Of a DNA stretch of 64,000 bases, positions 54,098 through 62,874 are shown in pieces; position 1 is the first letter of the stretch; each line of letters begins with the position of its first letter. The stretch spans positions 3,071,501-3,135,500 of the forward strand of contig NC_015186.1 of NCBI RefSeq assembly GCF_000202835.1. The letters are read 5' to 3'. This stretch comes from Acidiphilium multivorum AIU301 (lineage in GTDB: Bacteria; Pseudomonadota; Alphaproteobacteria; Acetobacterales; Acetobacteraceae). The notes under the pieces are model-generated. The model searched no databases. It was given only the letters and a program-made list of their open reading frames with translations, and was not told the DNA's origin. A program made the position numbers and the translations under genes.

Positions 54098-54493
54098 ATG
54101 CCAGCCGTGATCCTTCCGCTGCTGAGCCGGTTCGCGCCATGGATCCTGGGTGTGGTGCTGCTCGCCGGCCTGCTGCTCTATGGCTGGCACCTCGAGGCTG
54201 CGCTGCGGGCGGCGCGGGCCGAGGTGCGGGGCGGGCAGGGGACGATCGCGCGGCTGATGGCGACGAATTCCGAGAACCGCGCCGAACTCGCGCGGCTGAC
54301 CGCCGATGAGACGGCCTGGCAAACGGCGCTGACCACCGCTGCGGCGGCGGATGCGCGCGGCGTTGCGCTCTCGCAGCGGATTCTGACGGCTGTGGCGGCA
54401 GCGCCGCCGACACAGGATGGCGCGGTGGCTCCGGTGCTGGCCGGCGCACTCTCGCAGCTTGCGGCGGCGCAGGACGGGAGGGTGAAGCCATGA
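54098..54493 (+). CDS. Probable i-spanin (Rz-like)
   Basis: A 131-aa protein with one N-terminal membrane segment (PWILGVVLLAGLLLYGW) and a long periplasmic helix (LEAALRAARAEVRGGQGTIA, ENRAELARLTADETAWQ), the layout of inner-membrane spanins. It overlaps the holin-like gene upstream and shares ATGA with the lipoprotein gene downstream. Together with that lipoprotein it would span the periplasm and fuse the membranes at lysis. Confidence 0.7.
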   Translation: MPAVILPLLSRFAPWILGVVLLAGLLLYGWHLEAALRAARAEVRGGQGTIARLMATNSENRAELARLTADETAWQTALTTAAAADARGVALSQRILTAVAAAPPTQDGAVAPVLAGALSQLAAAQDGRVKP

Positions 54494-54795
54494 CCGCGCG
54501 GGGTCTCATGCTGGCGGTGGTGCTGCTTGCGGGATGCGCGGCGCCGCCCCCGCAGGTCGTCACCCGGATCCGGGTCGTCGAGCCGCGGATTCCGCCATCG
54601 CTGCTTGCATGCCCGCCGGCCCCGGCCGTGCCGCTTGTGCAACGGCAATCGCAGGTGGCGACCTATGTCGCGGAATTATGGGAGGCGGGCGAGATCTGCC
54701 GGAACCATCTGGCGGCGGTGGCCGGCGCGTTGCGACCACATCCCGTGCCGCCGGTTGTCACCCATCAATCGTTGGTCAGGAAGGTCTTGCGATAG
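54490..54795 (+). CDS. Probable o-spanin (Rz1-like lipoprotein)
   Basis: A 101-aa lipoprotein: signal peptide [20 protein letters not shown] with lipobox LAGC (Cys16), then a proline-rich region ([16 protein letters not shown]) and a helical end. Proline-rich lipoproteins directly behind an i-spanin are Rz1 equivalents. Its last 31 nt overlap the 3' end of the convergent ppk gene, so one of the two reading frames may have been altered when the block was inserted. Confidence 0.7.
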   Translation: MTARGLMLAVVLLAGCAAPPPQVVTRIRVVEPRIPPSLLACPPAPAVPLVQRQSQVATYVAELWEAGEICRNHLAAVAGALRPHPVPPVVTHQSLVRKVLR

Positions 54796-56948
54796 CGGAT
54801 CTGGTCGCGTTGCTGCTGGGTGAGCGGGCCGCGCAGCGCCGAGCCGCGACCCGACAGGGACGGATTGGTCATGAAATATTCATGCGCCGAAACGGGCGGA
54901 TCGCCCGGCAGGACCCTCGTCCAGACGCCATCGGGTCCGAGCGTCCAGGAGTCGACATCGTCGCGCAGGTCGACGGCCATGATCTGGTCGAGCACCTGGG
55001 CGTGGACGGTGGGGTTGTGGATCGGCACGAAGGTTTCCACCCGCCAGTCCATGTTGCGGGCCATCCAGTCCGCGCTGGAGATGAAGACCTTGTTCTCGCG
55101 GTCGGGCATCCGCGCGCCGTTGGCGAAGACGGCGATCCGCGCATGCTCGAGGAAGCGGCCGATGATCGACTTGACGCGGATGTTTTCGGAAAGGCCGGGC
55201 ACGCCGGGGCGAAGGCAGCAGATGCCGCGCACCACGCAGGAAACCGGGACGCCGGCGGCCGAGGCGCGGTAGAGATGGTCGATCAGCCGCTCGTCGACCA
55301 GCGAATTCAGCTTGAGCCAGATGCCCGACGGGCGGCCGGCGCGCGCCGCCTCGATCTCGGCGTCGATCAGCGCGGCGATGACGCGGCGGGTCGTGATCGG
55401 GCTGTAGACGAGCTGGTCCATCTGCTCGGGCCGGGCATAGCCGGTCATGTAGTTGAACAGGCGGGCGGCGTCGCGCGTCAGCTGCTGGTCGCAGGTGAAG
55501 AAGGACAGGTCGGTATAGATGCGCGCGGTGATCGGGTGGTAGTTGCCGGTGCCGAAATGCGCGTAGGCGCGCATGGCGCTGCCCTCGCGCCGGACCACGA
55601 GCGAGAGCTTGGCGTGCGTCTTCAGTCCGAGAAAGCCATAGACGACCTGCACGCCGGCAGCCTCGAGCGCACGGGCGAGGCGGATATTGGCCTCCTCGTC
55701 GAATCGGGCGCGCAGCTCCACCATGGCGGTGACGCTCTTGCCCGATTCCGCGGCTTCGATCAGCGCGCCGACGATGGGAGAGTCGCGGCTGGTGCGGTAG
55801 AGCGTCTGCTTGATCGCGACCACGTTGGGGTCGGAGGCGGCCTGGCGGAGGAACTGGACCACCACGTCGAAGCTCTCGAACGGGTGGTGGACGATGATGT
55901 CCTTGTTGCGGATGGCGGCGAAACAGTCGCCGCCGAAGTCCCGGATGCGTTCGGGAAAACGCGGCGTATAGGCAGGGAAGAGCAGTTCCGGACGGTCGTC
56001 GACGATCATCTCCTTCAGATCGACGAGGCCGAGCATGCCGGGTTCGACAAAGAGCTGGTCCTCGGGCGCCTCGACCTCGTCGATGACGAGGGTGCGCAGG
56101 TCGTCCGGCAGGTCGGCGGCAAGGGTGAGTTCGATCGCGGCGCCCCGGCGGCGGCGCTTCAGCGCGGTTTCGTAGGACTGGACGAGATCTTCAGCCTCTT
56201 CCTCGAACTCCACATCGGTATCGCGGCAGACGCGGAACAGGCCGGAGCCGGCGAGGCGGAAGCCGTGGAACAGCCGGTCGAGGAAGAGGATCACCAGATC
56301 CTCGAGCTTGACGAACCGGATCGTCGCCGGTGACGGATCGGGCAGGCGGATGAAGCGCCGGATCTGCGCGGGCAGCGGGATGAGCGCCCGCATCACGCCG
56401 GAATCCTCCTGGCGGATCAGCTTGAGCGCGAGCACGAGGCCCATGTTCTGGACGAAGGGGAACGGGTGCGCGGGGTCGATCGCGAGCGGGGTGAGGACGG
56501 GGAAGACCCGCTCCATGAAATGCTGGTCGAGAAAGGCGCGGTCGGCCTCGTTCAGCTCGTGCGGCGCGATGATGGTGAGGCCGGCGCCGGCCAGTTCGGC
56601 GAGCACGGTGCCGAGCACACGCTGCTGGGTCTCCATCAGGGCGCGGGCGCAGCGGTTGATTTCGCCGAGTTGCTGGGTGGGCGTCAGACCATCCGACGAA
56701 CGGAGGGCGAGGCCGGCGCGCGCCTGGCCGATCAGCCCGGCAACGCGGACGGAATAGAATTCGTCGAGATTGGAGCCGCTGATCGAGATGAATCGCAGCC
56801 GTTCCAGCAGCGGATAGCGGGGATTTTCGGCGGCGGCGACGACGCGCGAATTGAATGCCAGCCAGGATAGCTCGCGGTTGATGAAGCGGTCGGAATCGCC
56901 GGCCGGCATCGGCTCGGTGGCTGTTCGGGGCAGGGTTTCCTGGTCCAT
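54765..56948 (-). CDS. ppk: Polyphosphate kinase 1
   Basis: A 727-aa enzyme that polymerises the gamma phosphate of ATP into polyphosphate. Four domains are visible: the N domain [17 protein letters not shown], the H domain, and the two PLD-like C domains with [17 protein letters not shown] (the autophosphorylated His) and [17 protein letters not shown]. Acidophiles use polyphosphate for metal and acid resistance. Its tail ([10 protein letters not shown]) overlaps the phage o-spanin gene by 31 nt on the opposite strand. Confidence 0.95.
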   Translation of the reverse strand: MDQETLPRTATEPMPAGDSDRFINRELSWLAFNSRVVAAAENPRYPLLERLRFISISGSNLDEFYSVRVAGLIGQARAGLALRSSDGLTPTQQLGEINRCARALMETQQRVLGTVLAELAGAGLTIIAPHELNEADRAFLDQHFMERVFPVLTPLAIDPAHPFPFVQNMGLVLALKLIRQEDSGVMRALIPLPAQIRRFIRLPDPSPATIRFVKLEDLVILFLDRLFHGFRLAGSGLFRVCRDTDVEFEEEAEDLVQSYETALKRRRRGAAIELTLAADLPDDLRTLVIDEVEAPEDQLFVEPGMLGLVDLKEMIVDDRPELLFPAYTPRFPERIRDFGGDCFAAIRNKDIIVHHPFESFDVVVQFLRQAASDPNVVAIKQTLYRTSRDSPIVGALIEAAESGKSVTAMVELRARFDEEANIRLARALEAAGVQVVYGFLGLKTHAKLSLVVRREGSAMRAYAHFGTGNYHPITARIYTDLSFFTCDQQLTRDAARLFNYMTGYARPEQMDQLVYSPITTRRVIAALIDAEIEAARAGRPSGIWLKLNSLVDERLIDHLYRASAAGVPVSCVVRGICCLRPGVPGLSENIRVKSIIGRFLEHARIAVFANGARMPDRENKVFISSADWMARNMDWRVETFVPIHNPTVHAQVLDQIMAVDLRDDVDSWTLGPDGVWTRVLPGDPPVSAHEYFMTNPSLSGRGSALRGPLTQQQRDQIRYRKTFLTND

Positions 56949-56978
56949 GCCGGCAGTCTGCCACGAAAGGCCGGCCGA

Positions 56979-57692
56979 CTAAAGCAGAGACATGATCGCG
57001 GCGGGCGGCGCCTCGGCGGGCGGAGGGGGTTCGAGGTCGTTTTCCTCCGGGTCGGCGAGCTCGTCGAGCAGCCGTTCGGCGAGGCGGCGCGACGGCGCGG
57101 TGCCAAGGGCGAGGGCGTAGCGGTCGAGCCGGGCGATGGCTTCGCGCAGCACCGCGGGGCGGCGCGGCAGCCTGGTCAGCAGGAACTGGTGCAGCGCCGG
57201 CGGCAGGCTCATCTGCCGCGCGGCGGCGAGGCGGTGCAGCAGGGCGTCGAGCAGTTCAGGTTCGGCCGGCTCGATCCGGATGGTCAGGCTGGCGCGCAAC
57301 CGGCTGGCGAGATCCGGCGGTTCGACGGGCAGCCGCGCCGGCGGTGTGCGGCAGGTCATCAGCACCGGCACGGCGGCCTGGGTGGCGCGTTCAAGGGTTG
57401 CGAACAGGGCGAGTGGGGCTGCTGCGGCATCGATATCCTCGATGAGCAGCGGCGCCCCCCCGGGGCTTGCCGGTGTGCGCAGGCGGGCGGCGTCAAGCCG
57501 CGTCGCGCAGGTTCGGGCGGCCCAGATCCAGGCGAGGTGCGATTTGCCGCTGCCCGCCTCACCCCAGAGGACCAGGCGGCGATTCACCCAGTCGCCCGGT
57601 GCGGCGAGCGCCGCGCGGGCGGCGGCATTCGACGCCGCTTCGATGAAATCGGCCAGCGCGAAGCGTTCGGGCTCGTCGAACGGCAGGGCCAT
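56979..57692 (-). CDS. hda: DnaA-related ATPase (Hda-like regulator of replication initiation)
   Basis: A 237-aa AAA+ protein: Walker A GEAGSGKSHLA (44-54), Walker B PLLIEDID (about 81-88) and a C-terminal helical lid. It lacks the DNA-binding domain IV of DnaA. Hda/HdaA together with the sliding clamp stimulates ATP hydrolysis by DnaA; the usual N-terminal clamp-binding motif corresponds here to QMALPFDEPE near the start. It is followed by ppk on the same strand, 30 nt apart, a neighbourhood common in alphaproteobacteria. Confidence 0.85.
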   Translation of the reverse strand: MALPFDEPERFALADFIEAASNAAARAALAAPGDWVNRRLVLWGEAGSGKSHLAWIWAARTCATRLDAARLRTPASPGGAPLLIEDIDAAAAPLALFATLERATQAAVPVLMTCRTPPARLPVEPPDLASRLRASLTIRIEPAEPELLDALLHRLAAARQMSLPPALHQFLLTRLPRRPAVLREAIARLDRYALALGTAPSRRLAERLLDELADPEENDLEPPPPAEAPPAAIMSLL

Positions 57693-57714
57693 CTGCCGCG
57701 GCTCGTATCCGGCG

Positions 57715-58809
57715 CTACGCACTGTGCCGCGGCGGGTCGAGATAGAGCGGGCTCTGCAGGTAGTGGCGCAGCCAGAACCGCGCGAGCACGCCGAGCGTCG
57801 CGGTGACCGGCACGGCCAGCAGGACACCGAGGAAGCCGAACGTCTCCGCCCCGGCGAACAGCGCGAAAATCACCCAGACGGAGGACAGGCCGAGCCTGTC
57901 GCCGAGAAAGCGCGGTGCGACCACATAGTCGTTCAGCAACTGGCCGATGACGAAGATGCCGCCGACGACCAGCACGTGGTCGAGGCCGCCGAACTGGCCG
58001 AGGGCGAGCACGATCGAGGAGACCGCGCCGACGATGGTGCCGACATAGGGAATGAAGGACAGCAGCCCGGCGGTGAGACCGACCACGAGGCCGAGGTTGA
58101 GACCCGCGAGCGTCAACGTGGCCGCGTAGAAGACGCCGAGAAACAGGCAGCATATCGCCTGGCCACGCAGCCAGGCATTCAGGATCCGGCTGATCTCGCG
58201 CGCGAGGTTGCGGATCACGCTTTCATATGAGCGAGGCAGCCATGAATCGAGCCGTCCCATGACCAGCGGCCAGTCGCGCAGGAAGTAGAACGCGACGATC
58301 GGCGTGATCACCAGAAGGGTGAGGATGTTGAACAGCGCAAAGCCGGTTCCCAGCACCTGGCGCGCCGCCGAGCCCGCGAAATTCACGATCGCTCCCGCCT
58401 CGTTGCTGACGAGGGACTGGAGCTTGTTCGAGACGAAGCCGGAGCCGAATCGTGCCTGGATGAGGCTGATCTGATGGGCGGTAAATTTCTGCAACCCGGC
58501 GATCATGCCCGGCAACTGCTGGGCGAGCAGGCTGATCTGTGCCGAAATCAGCGGATAGAGCAGCAGCGCGCAGAGGCCGACGCCGGCGATCATCGCGAGC
58601 AGCATGATGATTGCCCCGAGGGATCGGGGCAGGCCCAGCCGGTGCAGGGCGGAGACCGCAGGGTCGAGGAAATAGGCGATGCCCGCCGCCGCAACAAAGG
58701 GCAGCAGGATCGCCGAGAACAGGCGCAGGAACAGCACGAGCAGCAGCAGTCCTGCCGCGATCCAGCCGAAGCGCTGCCAGCGGAAGCCGGTTCCGGTCAT
58801 GTCGCTCAT
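57715..58809 (-). CDS. AI-2E/PerM-family permease
   Basis: A 364-aa inner-membrane protein with about eight hydrophobic segments: FGWIAAGLLLLVLFLRLFSA, FVAAAGIAYFLDPAVSAL, PIVAFYFLRDWPLV (typical P-x-x-x-F-Y-x-x-x-D), SFIPYVGTIVGAV and APRFLGDRLGLSSVWVIFAL are all family signatures. Members act as AI-2 exporters, Na+/H+ antiporters or have unknown substrates; the product here is unassigned. ATG 58809 is chosen; ATG 58800 is 3 codons later. It lies upstream of hda on the same strand. Confidence 0.85.
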   Translation of the reverse strand: MSDMTGTGFRWQRFGWIAAGLLLLVLFLRLFSAILLPFVAAAGIAYFLDPAVSALHRLGLPRSLGAIIMLLAMIAGVGLCALLLYPLISAQISLLAQQLPGMIAGLQKFTAHQISLIQARFGSGFVSNKLQSLVSNEAGAIVNFAGSAARQVLGTGFALFNILTLLVITPIVAFYFLRDWPLVMGRLDSWLPRSYESVIRNLAREISRILNAWLRGQAICCLFLGVFYAATLTLAGLNLGLVVGLTAGLLSFIPYVGTIVGAVSSIVLALGQFGGLDHVLVVGGIFVIGQLLNDYVVAPRFLGDRLGLSSVWVIFALFAGAETFGFLGVLLAVPVTATLGVLARFWLRHYLQSPLYLDPPRHSA

Positions 58810-58963
58810 GGGCGGGGTCGGCCGTCCGAGTTGCCTTGCAGGTCGCGCTGTGGTGATAACCGCGCCATCGCGATGGCCGGGGTTGGCCCGGGGGGCGGCC
58901 TGGTGCCGCTGTGCAGGGTGGCCGAAGCATCCATGAACCGAGACTAGCGCATCGGAGGCGGGC

Positions 58964-60034
58964 ATGACCAGCAAGGACGACGGCAAGAGGCAAACCTATC
59001 GTGCCGCCGGCGTGGATATCGAGGCGGGCGACGCCCTGGTCGAGGCCATCAAGCCGCTGGCGAAGGCGACGACCCGGGCCGGCGTGGTCGGTGGCATCGG
59101 CGGTTTCGGCGCGCTGTTCGACCCCCGGGCGGCGGGGTTCACCGATCCCGTCCTGGTCGCGACGACCGACGGCGTGGGCACCAAGCTGCGGCTGGCGATC
59201 GATACCGGGATTCACGATACGGTCGGCATCGACCTTGTTGCCATGTGCGTCAACGATCTGGTCGTGCAGGGGGCGGAACCGCTGTTCTTCCTCGATTATT
59301 TCGCGACCGGGCGGCTCGACCCCGCGATTGCGGCGCGGGTCATCGCCGGTATCGCCGAGGGGTGCCGGCAGGTCGGCTGCGCGCTGACCGGCGGCGAGAC
59401 GGCGGAAATGCCGGGCATGTATGGCGCGGGGGATTACGACCTTGCCGGCTTCGCGGTCGGCGCCGCCGAGCGCGGTCGCCTGCTGCCCGAGGGTGTCGCG
59501 CCTGGCGACATCCTGCTCGGCCTGCCCAGCACCGGCGTGCATTCCAACGGGTTTTCCCTGGTCCGCCGGATCATCGAAACCGCCGGGCTTGGGCTTGACG
59601 CCCCGGCGCCCTTCGCGCCTGGGCAGACGCTCGGCGCCGCGCTGATGGCGCCGACGGCGCTTTACGTCCGCCCGGTGCTGGCGCTGGCGCGGGCGGGGCT
59701 GCTGCGCGCCGCCGCGCACATCACCGGCGGCGGCCTGCCCGGCAATCTGCCGCGGGTGCTGCCCGAGGGCACCTCGGCGGTGATCGACCAGCCTTGGCCG
59801 GTGCCGCCGGTCTTTTCGTGGTTGGCGCGGGCCGGCGATGTCGCGGCGGCGGAGATGTTGCGCGTGTTCAACTGCGGGATCGGCATGGTGCTGGTGGTCC
59901 GTCCTGCGGACGAACCGGCCGCGCGGGCACTGCTGGCGGAAACCGGGATCGAGTCACACCGCCTTGGCCGTATCGCCAGCGCGTCCGGAACGCCGGAGGT
60001 GACGATCGAGCGGGCGGACGCACTCTTCGCATGA
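58964..60034 (+). CDS. purM: Phosphoribosylformylglycinamidine cyclo-ligase (AIR synthetase)
   Basis: A 356-aa enzyme of de novo purine synthesis that closes the imidazole ring with ATP. Hallmarks are [66 protein letters not shown] and the C-terminal [11 protein letters not shown]. The stop codon overlaps the start of purN (ATGA at 60031-60034). Confidence 0.97.
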   Translation: MTSKDDGKRQTYRAAGVDIEAGDALVEAIKPLAKATTRAGVVGGIGGFGALFDPRAAGFTDPVLVATTDGVGTKLRLAIDTGIHDTVGIDLVAMCVNDLVVQGAEPLFFLDYFATGRLDPAIAARVIAGIAEGCRQVGCALTGGETAEMPGMYGAGDYDLAGFAVGAAERGRLLPEGVAPGDILLGLPSTGVHSNGFSLVRRIIETAGLGLDAPAPFAPGQTLGAALMAPTALYVRPVLALARAGLLRAAAHITGGGLPGNLPRVLPEGTSAVIDQPWPVPPVFSWLARAGDVAAAEMLRVFNCGIGMVLVVRPADEPAARALLAETGIESHRLGRIASASGTPEVTIERADALFA

Positions 60035-60651
60035 AGAGCCGCGTCGGCATCCTGATTTCGGGGCGCGGCTCGAACATGGAGGCTCTGGTTGCCGCGGCGG
60101 CGGCGGAGGACTTTCCGGCCGAGATCGCGATCGTGCTGTCGAACCGGGCTGCGGCGCCGGGGCTCGAGACGGCCCGCCGCGCCGGCATTCCGGCGAGGGC
60201 TATTCCGGCGCGGGATTTTGGCGTGGACCGTGCGGCGCATGAGGCGGCGATCGATGCGGCGCTGCGCGAGGCGGGATGCGAACTCGTCTGCCTCGCCGGT
60301 TACATGCGGTTGCTGACGCCATTTCTGGTCGGCCGCTGGGCCGGGCGGATGCTGAATATCCACCCCTCGCTGTTGCCGGCGTTTCCGGGGCTCGACACCC
60401 ATGCCCGCGCGCTCGCCGCCGGTGTGAGGCTGCATGGCTGCACCGTTCATCTCGTGACGGAAGTGATGGACGAGGGGCCGATACTCGCGCAGGCGGCGGT
60501 TCCCGTGCTGCCCGGCGATACCGAGGCGAGCCTGGCAGCCCGTGTGCTCGTCCAGGAGCACAGGATCTATCCGCAGGCGTTGCGCAACCTCATCTGCGGC
60601 GAACAGGTGCCCGCCGACCCACGGGCCAGTCTACTCAACCCTTGCGTTTGA
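60031..60651 (+). CDS. purN: Phosphoribosylglycinamide formyltransferase
   Basis: A 206-aa enzyme that transfers a formyl group from 10-formyl-THF to GAR. The N-terminal [14 protein letters not shown] phosphate loop is followed by [21 protein letters not shown] with catalytic N109 and H111, and Asp147 in [10 protein letters not shown]. It is coupled to purM by an ATGA overlap, the standard arrangement. Confidence 0.97.
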   Translation: MKSRVGILISGRGSNMEALVAAAAAEDFPAEIAIVLSNRAAAPGLETARRAGIPARAIPARDFGVDRAAHEAAIDAALREAGCELVCLAGYMRLLTPFLVGRWAGRMLNIHPSLLPAFPGLDTHARALAAGVRLHGCTVHLVTEVMDEGPILAQAAVPVLPGDTEASLAARVLVQEHRIYPQALRNLICGEQVPADPRASLLNPCV

Positions 60652-60788
60652 CTGCGGGACGCAATATCAACCGGAGAAGTCACAAGGATGTGTTTCGCCG
60701 TTGCGGGGGCGCGGCCATGTCCGGCGTGGCTGCGAGAGAACACAACGGTCACGCAAGGTGACGGCGGCAAGAAAGGTTCAAGGCACGT

Positions 60789-60953
60789 ATGATGGCTGAC
60801 ACGGAAGGCCCCAAGAAGTTCCCGATCGGTCTGGAACAGCTTGAACAGTCCAGTCAGACGGGCTGGAATAGCTTCTCGCGCTTCATCACGGTCACCACGA
60901 TCTGCGTGATCGTCACCATCCTGCTGATCGCCGCCTTTACCGTCTGGAGCTGA
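60789..60953 (+). CDS. Small single-pass membrane protein, aa3-type cytochrome c oxidase subunit IV-like
   Basis: The frame from ATG 60789 to TGA 60953 encodes 54 residues: a polar N-terminus (MADTEGPKKFPIGLEQLEQS), a W-N-S-F-S-R-F segment and a strong membrane helix (FITVTTICVIVTILLIAAFT). Size, the Trp/Phe at the membrane edge and the single helix fit the alphaproteobacterial aa3-oxidase subunit IV family, a structural accessory of the respiratory oxidase. No oxidase gene is nearby, so the name is tentative. The gene is too short for ordinary calling thresholds. Confidence 0.5.
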   Translation: MMADTEGPKKFPIGLEQLEQSSQTGWNSFSRFITVTTICVIVTILLIAAFTVWS

Positions 60954-61023
60954 CGCCGGACCGTCTCCGCCGCTTCGTCCTGGCACGCCCGGCCGTGCCG
61001 CCACGTGTCAGACAAGGTCGGTC

Positions 61024-61926
61024 GTGAGCGAGTCGCAAGTTCTAAGTCCGCGCCATGCATTGCTCGCTCTGGCCGTCGTGGCCGTGTGGGGCACTAATTT
61101 CGTCGTCATTCGCCTGGCTCTCGACCAGTTTCCACCGTTTCTCCTTGCCGGACTGCGCTTCACCCTGGCAGCCGTGCCGGGTGTTTTCTTTCTGCCTCGG
61201 CCGCGGGTGAAGTGGTCCAATCTTGCCGCCTACGGCCTGCTGATCGGCGCCGGCCAGTTCGGCCTGCTGTTCTTCGCGATGGACGGGCGGATTTCCCCCG
61301 GCCTCGCCTCGCTGGTGATCCAGACACAGGTCTTCTTCACGATCTTTCTCTCGATGGCGCGCATCGGCGAGCGTCTGCGCGTCTTTCAGATCGTCGCCTG
61401 TCTGCTCGCCGTCGCGGGCATCGGTGTGATCATGCGGCATGTGAGCGGCGGGACAACCCTGTTCGGCCTGCTGCTGGTGCTGCTGGCCGCCTCGTCCTGG
61501 GCGATCGGCAATATCGTTGCGCGGGAGAGCGGGGCGCGCAACGCGCTCGCCTATGTCGTCTGGTCGAGCCTGTTCGCCGCTCCGCCGCTTCTTCTCGTTG
61601 CGCTGCTGCGCGAAGGGCCGGCGGCGATCCTCCATTCGGTGACATATGCCACGCCCGCCGGCTGGCTAGCGGTGGTTTGGCAATCGGTCGGCAATAGCTG
61701 GTTCGGCTATGGCAGCTGGGCGTTCCTGCTGGCGCGCTACCCTTCGGCAACCGTCAGCCCGATGGCGTTGCTGGTGCCGGTGTTCGGAATGGCCGCCTCA
61801 GTGTTCTGGCTCGGCGAACCGATGCCGGCCTGGAAGCTGGGCGCGGCCGGGCTGGTGTTTGCCGGGCTCGCGATCAGCGTGTTCTATCCGCGCTGGCGGG
61901 CGGCGCAGCGGCTGCGGACGGCCTGA
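61024..61926 (+). CDS. EamA-family drug/metabolite exporter
   Basis: A 300-aa inner-membrane protein with ten hydrophobic segments in two EamA repeats, beginning VVAVWGTNFVVIRLAL and, in the second half, LLLVLLAASSWAIGNIVARE and MALLVPVFGMAASVFWLGEP. It resembles the O-acetylserine/cysteine exporter branch, but the substrate is unproven. The start is GTG 61024. It is convergent with argF, 6 nt apart. Confidence 0.85.
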   Translation: MSESQVLSPRHALLALAVVAVWGTNFVVIRLALDQFPPFLLAGLRFTLAAVPGVFFLPRPRVKWSNLAAYGLLIGAGQFGLLFFAMDGRISPGLASLVIQTQVFFTIFLSMARIGERLRVFQIVACLLAVAGIGVIMRHVSGGTTLFGLLLVLLAASSWAIGNIVARESGARNALAYVVWSSLFAAPPLLLVALLREGPAAILHSVTYATPAGWLAVVWQSVGNSWFGYGSWAFLLARYPSATVSPMALLVPVFGMAASVFWLGEPMPAWKLGAAGLVFAGLAISVFYPRWRAAQRLRTA

Positions 61927-61932
61927 ACCGGA

Positions 61933-62874
61933 TCACGCCGCGCCGAGTGCCCAGGCCAGGATACCTTGCTGGGCGAAGAGCCGGTTTTCCGCCTCGTCGA
62001 ACACGACCGATTGCGGACCGTCGATGACGCCGGCGCTGACCTCCTCGCCGCGATGGGCCGGCAGGCAGTGCATGAAGATCGCATCCGGCGCCGCTCGTGC
62101 CATCAACGCCTCGTCCACCCGGTATGGGGCGAGAATGTTGTGCCGGCTCTCGACGTCCTCGTCACTCATGCTGACCCAGGTGTCGGTGGTGACGCAGCGC
62201 GCGCCTTCAACGGCTTCGGCCGGGCTGGTGGTGAGCTGGATGTCGGCGCCCTGCGCGCGCGCCCAGGCGAGTGCCTCGGCGTCGGGTAGCAGCTCTTCCG
62301 GACACGCGAGGCGGAGCTGGAAGCCGAACCGGGCCGAAGCCTCGATCCAGCTCTTGGCCATGTTGTTGCCGTCGCCGATCCAGGCGATGCGCTGGCCGGC
62401 GATCGGGCCGCGCTGTTCCTCGAAGGTCATCACATCCGCCATCACCTGGCAGGGGTGGGAGCGCTCGGTGAGTCCATTGATCACCGGCACGGTGGCGTGT
62501 GCTGCGAGTTCGCGCAGCTTTTCCTCACGGTCGGTGCGCAGCATGATTCCGTCGACATAGCGGGAGAGCACGCGGGCGGTGTCCGCCACCGTCTCGCCGC
62601 GGCCGATCTGCATTTCACGCGAGGAAAGCATGATCACCTCGCCGCCGAGCCGGCGCATGCCGATCTCGAAGCTGACGCGGGTGCGGGTGGAGGGCTTCTC
62701 GAAGATCAGCGCCAGCGCCCGCCCCGCGAGCGGATGGCCGAGGGCGCGGCCGGCGCGCTTGAAGCGCGTCGCCGTGTCCAGCATGTGGCGCAGCGTCGGC
62801 GTGTCGAGCAGCGACAGATCGAGGAAATGGCGCGGCGCCGCGGGGGGGCGCCCGGTATCGATGGCGGCGCTCAT
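61933..62874 (-). CDS. argF: Ornithine carbamoyltransferase
   Basis: A 313-aa enzyme that makes citrulline from ornithine and carbamoyl phosphate. The carbamoyl-phosphate site STRTR (62-66), HPCQ (140-143) and the ornithine-site HCLP (269-272) are intact. ATG 62874 overlaps the stop codon of argD (ATGA), giving an argDF operon for arginine synthesis. Confidence 0.97.
   Translation of the reverse strand: MSAAIDTGRPPAAPRHFLDLSLLDTPTLRHMLDTATRFKRAGRALGHPLAGRALALIFEKPSTRTRVSFEIGMRRLGGEVIMLSSREMQIGRGETVADTARVLSRYVDGIMLRTDREEKLRELAAHATVPVINGLTERSHPCQVMADVMTFEEQRGPIAGQRIAWIGDGNNMAKSWIEASARFGFQLRLACPEELLPDAEALAWARAQGADIQLTTSPAEAVEGARCVTTDTWVSMSDEDVESRHNILAPYRVDEALMARAAPDAIFMHCLPAHRGEEVSAGVIDGPQSVVFDEAENRLFAQQGILAWALGAA

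Larger units (their letters stand above)
52295..54110 (+). pseudogene. Small holin-like membrane protein gene, interrupted by an IS5-type element
   Basis: The two parts are 52295-52321 (MRRFLHEIV) and 53898-54110. Removing 52322-53897 restores one unbroken frame of 79 residues: MRRFLHEIVSDAAGRSDGMA, then hydrophobic segments (LLSVLGVLSYICLGVFAVVV and GLGSAIAAGAFGMGL) and a basic end. Two membrane helices, small size and position directly before the spanins fit a class II-like holin. An in-frame ATG at 53925 remains behind the IS and could still give a 61-residue form with both helices. The restored gene overlaps the i-spanin gene by 13 nt. Confidence 0.8.
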
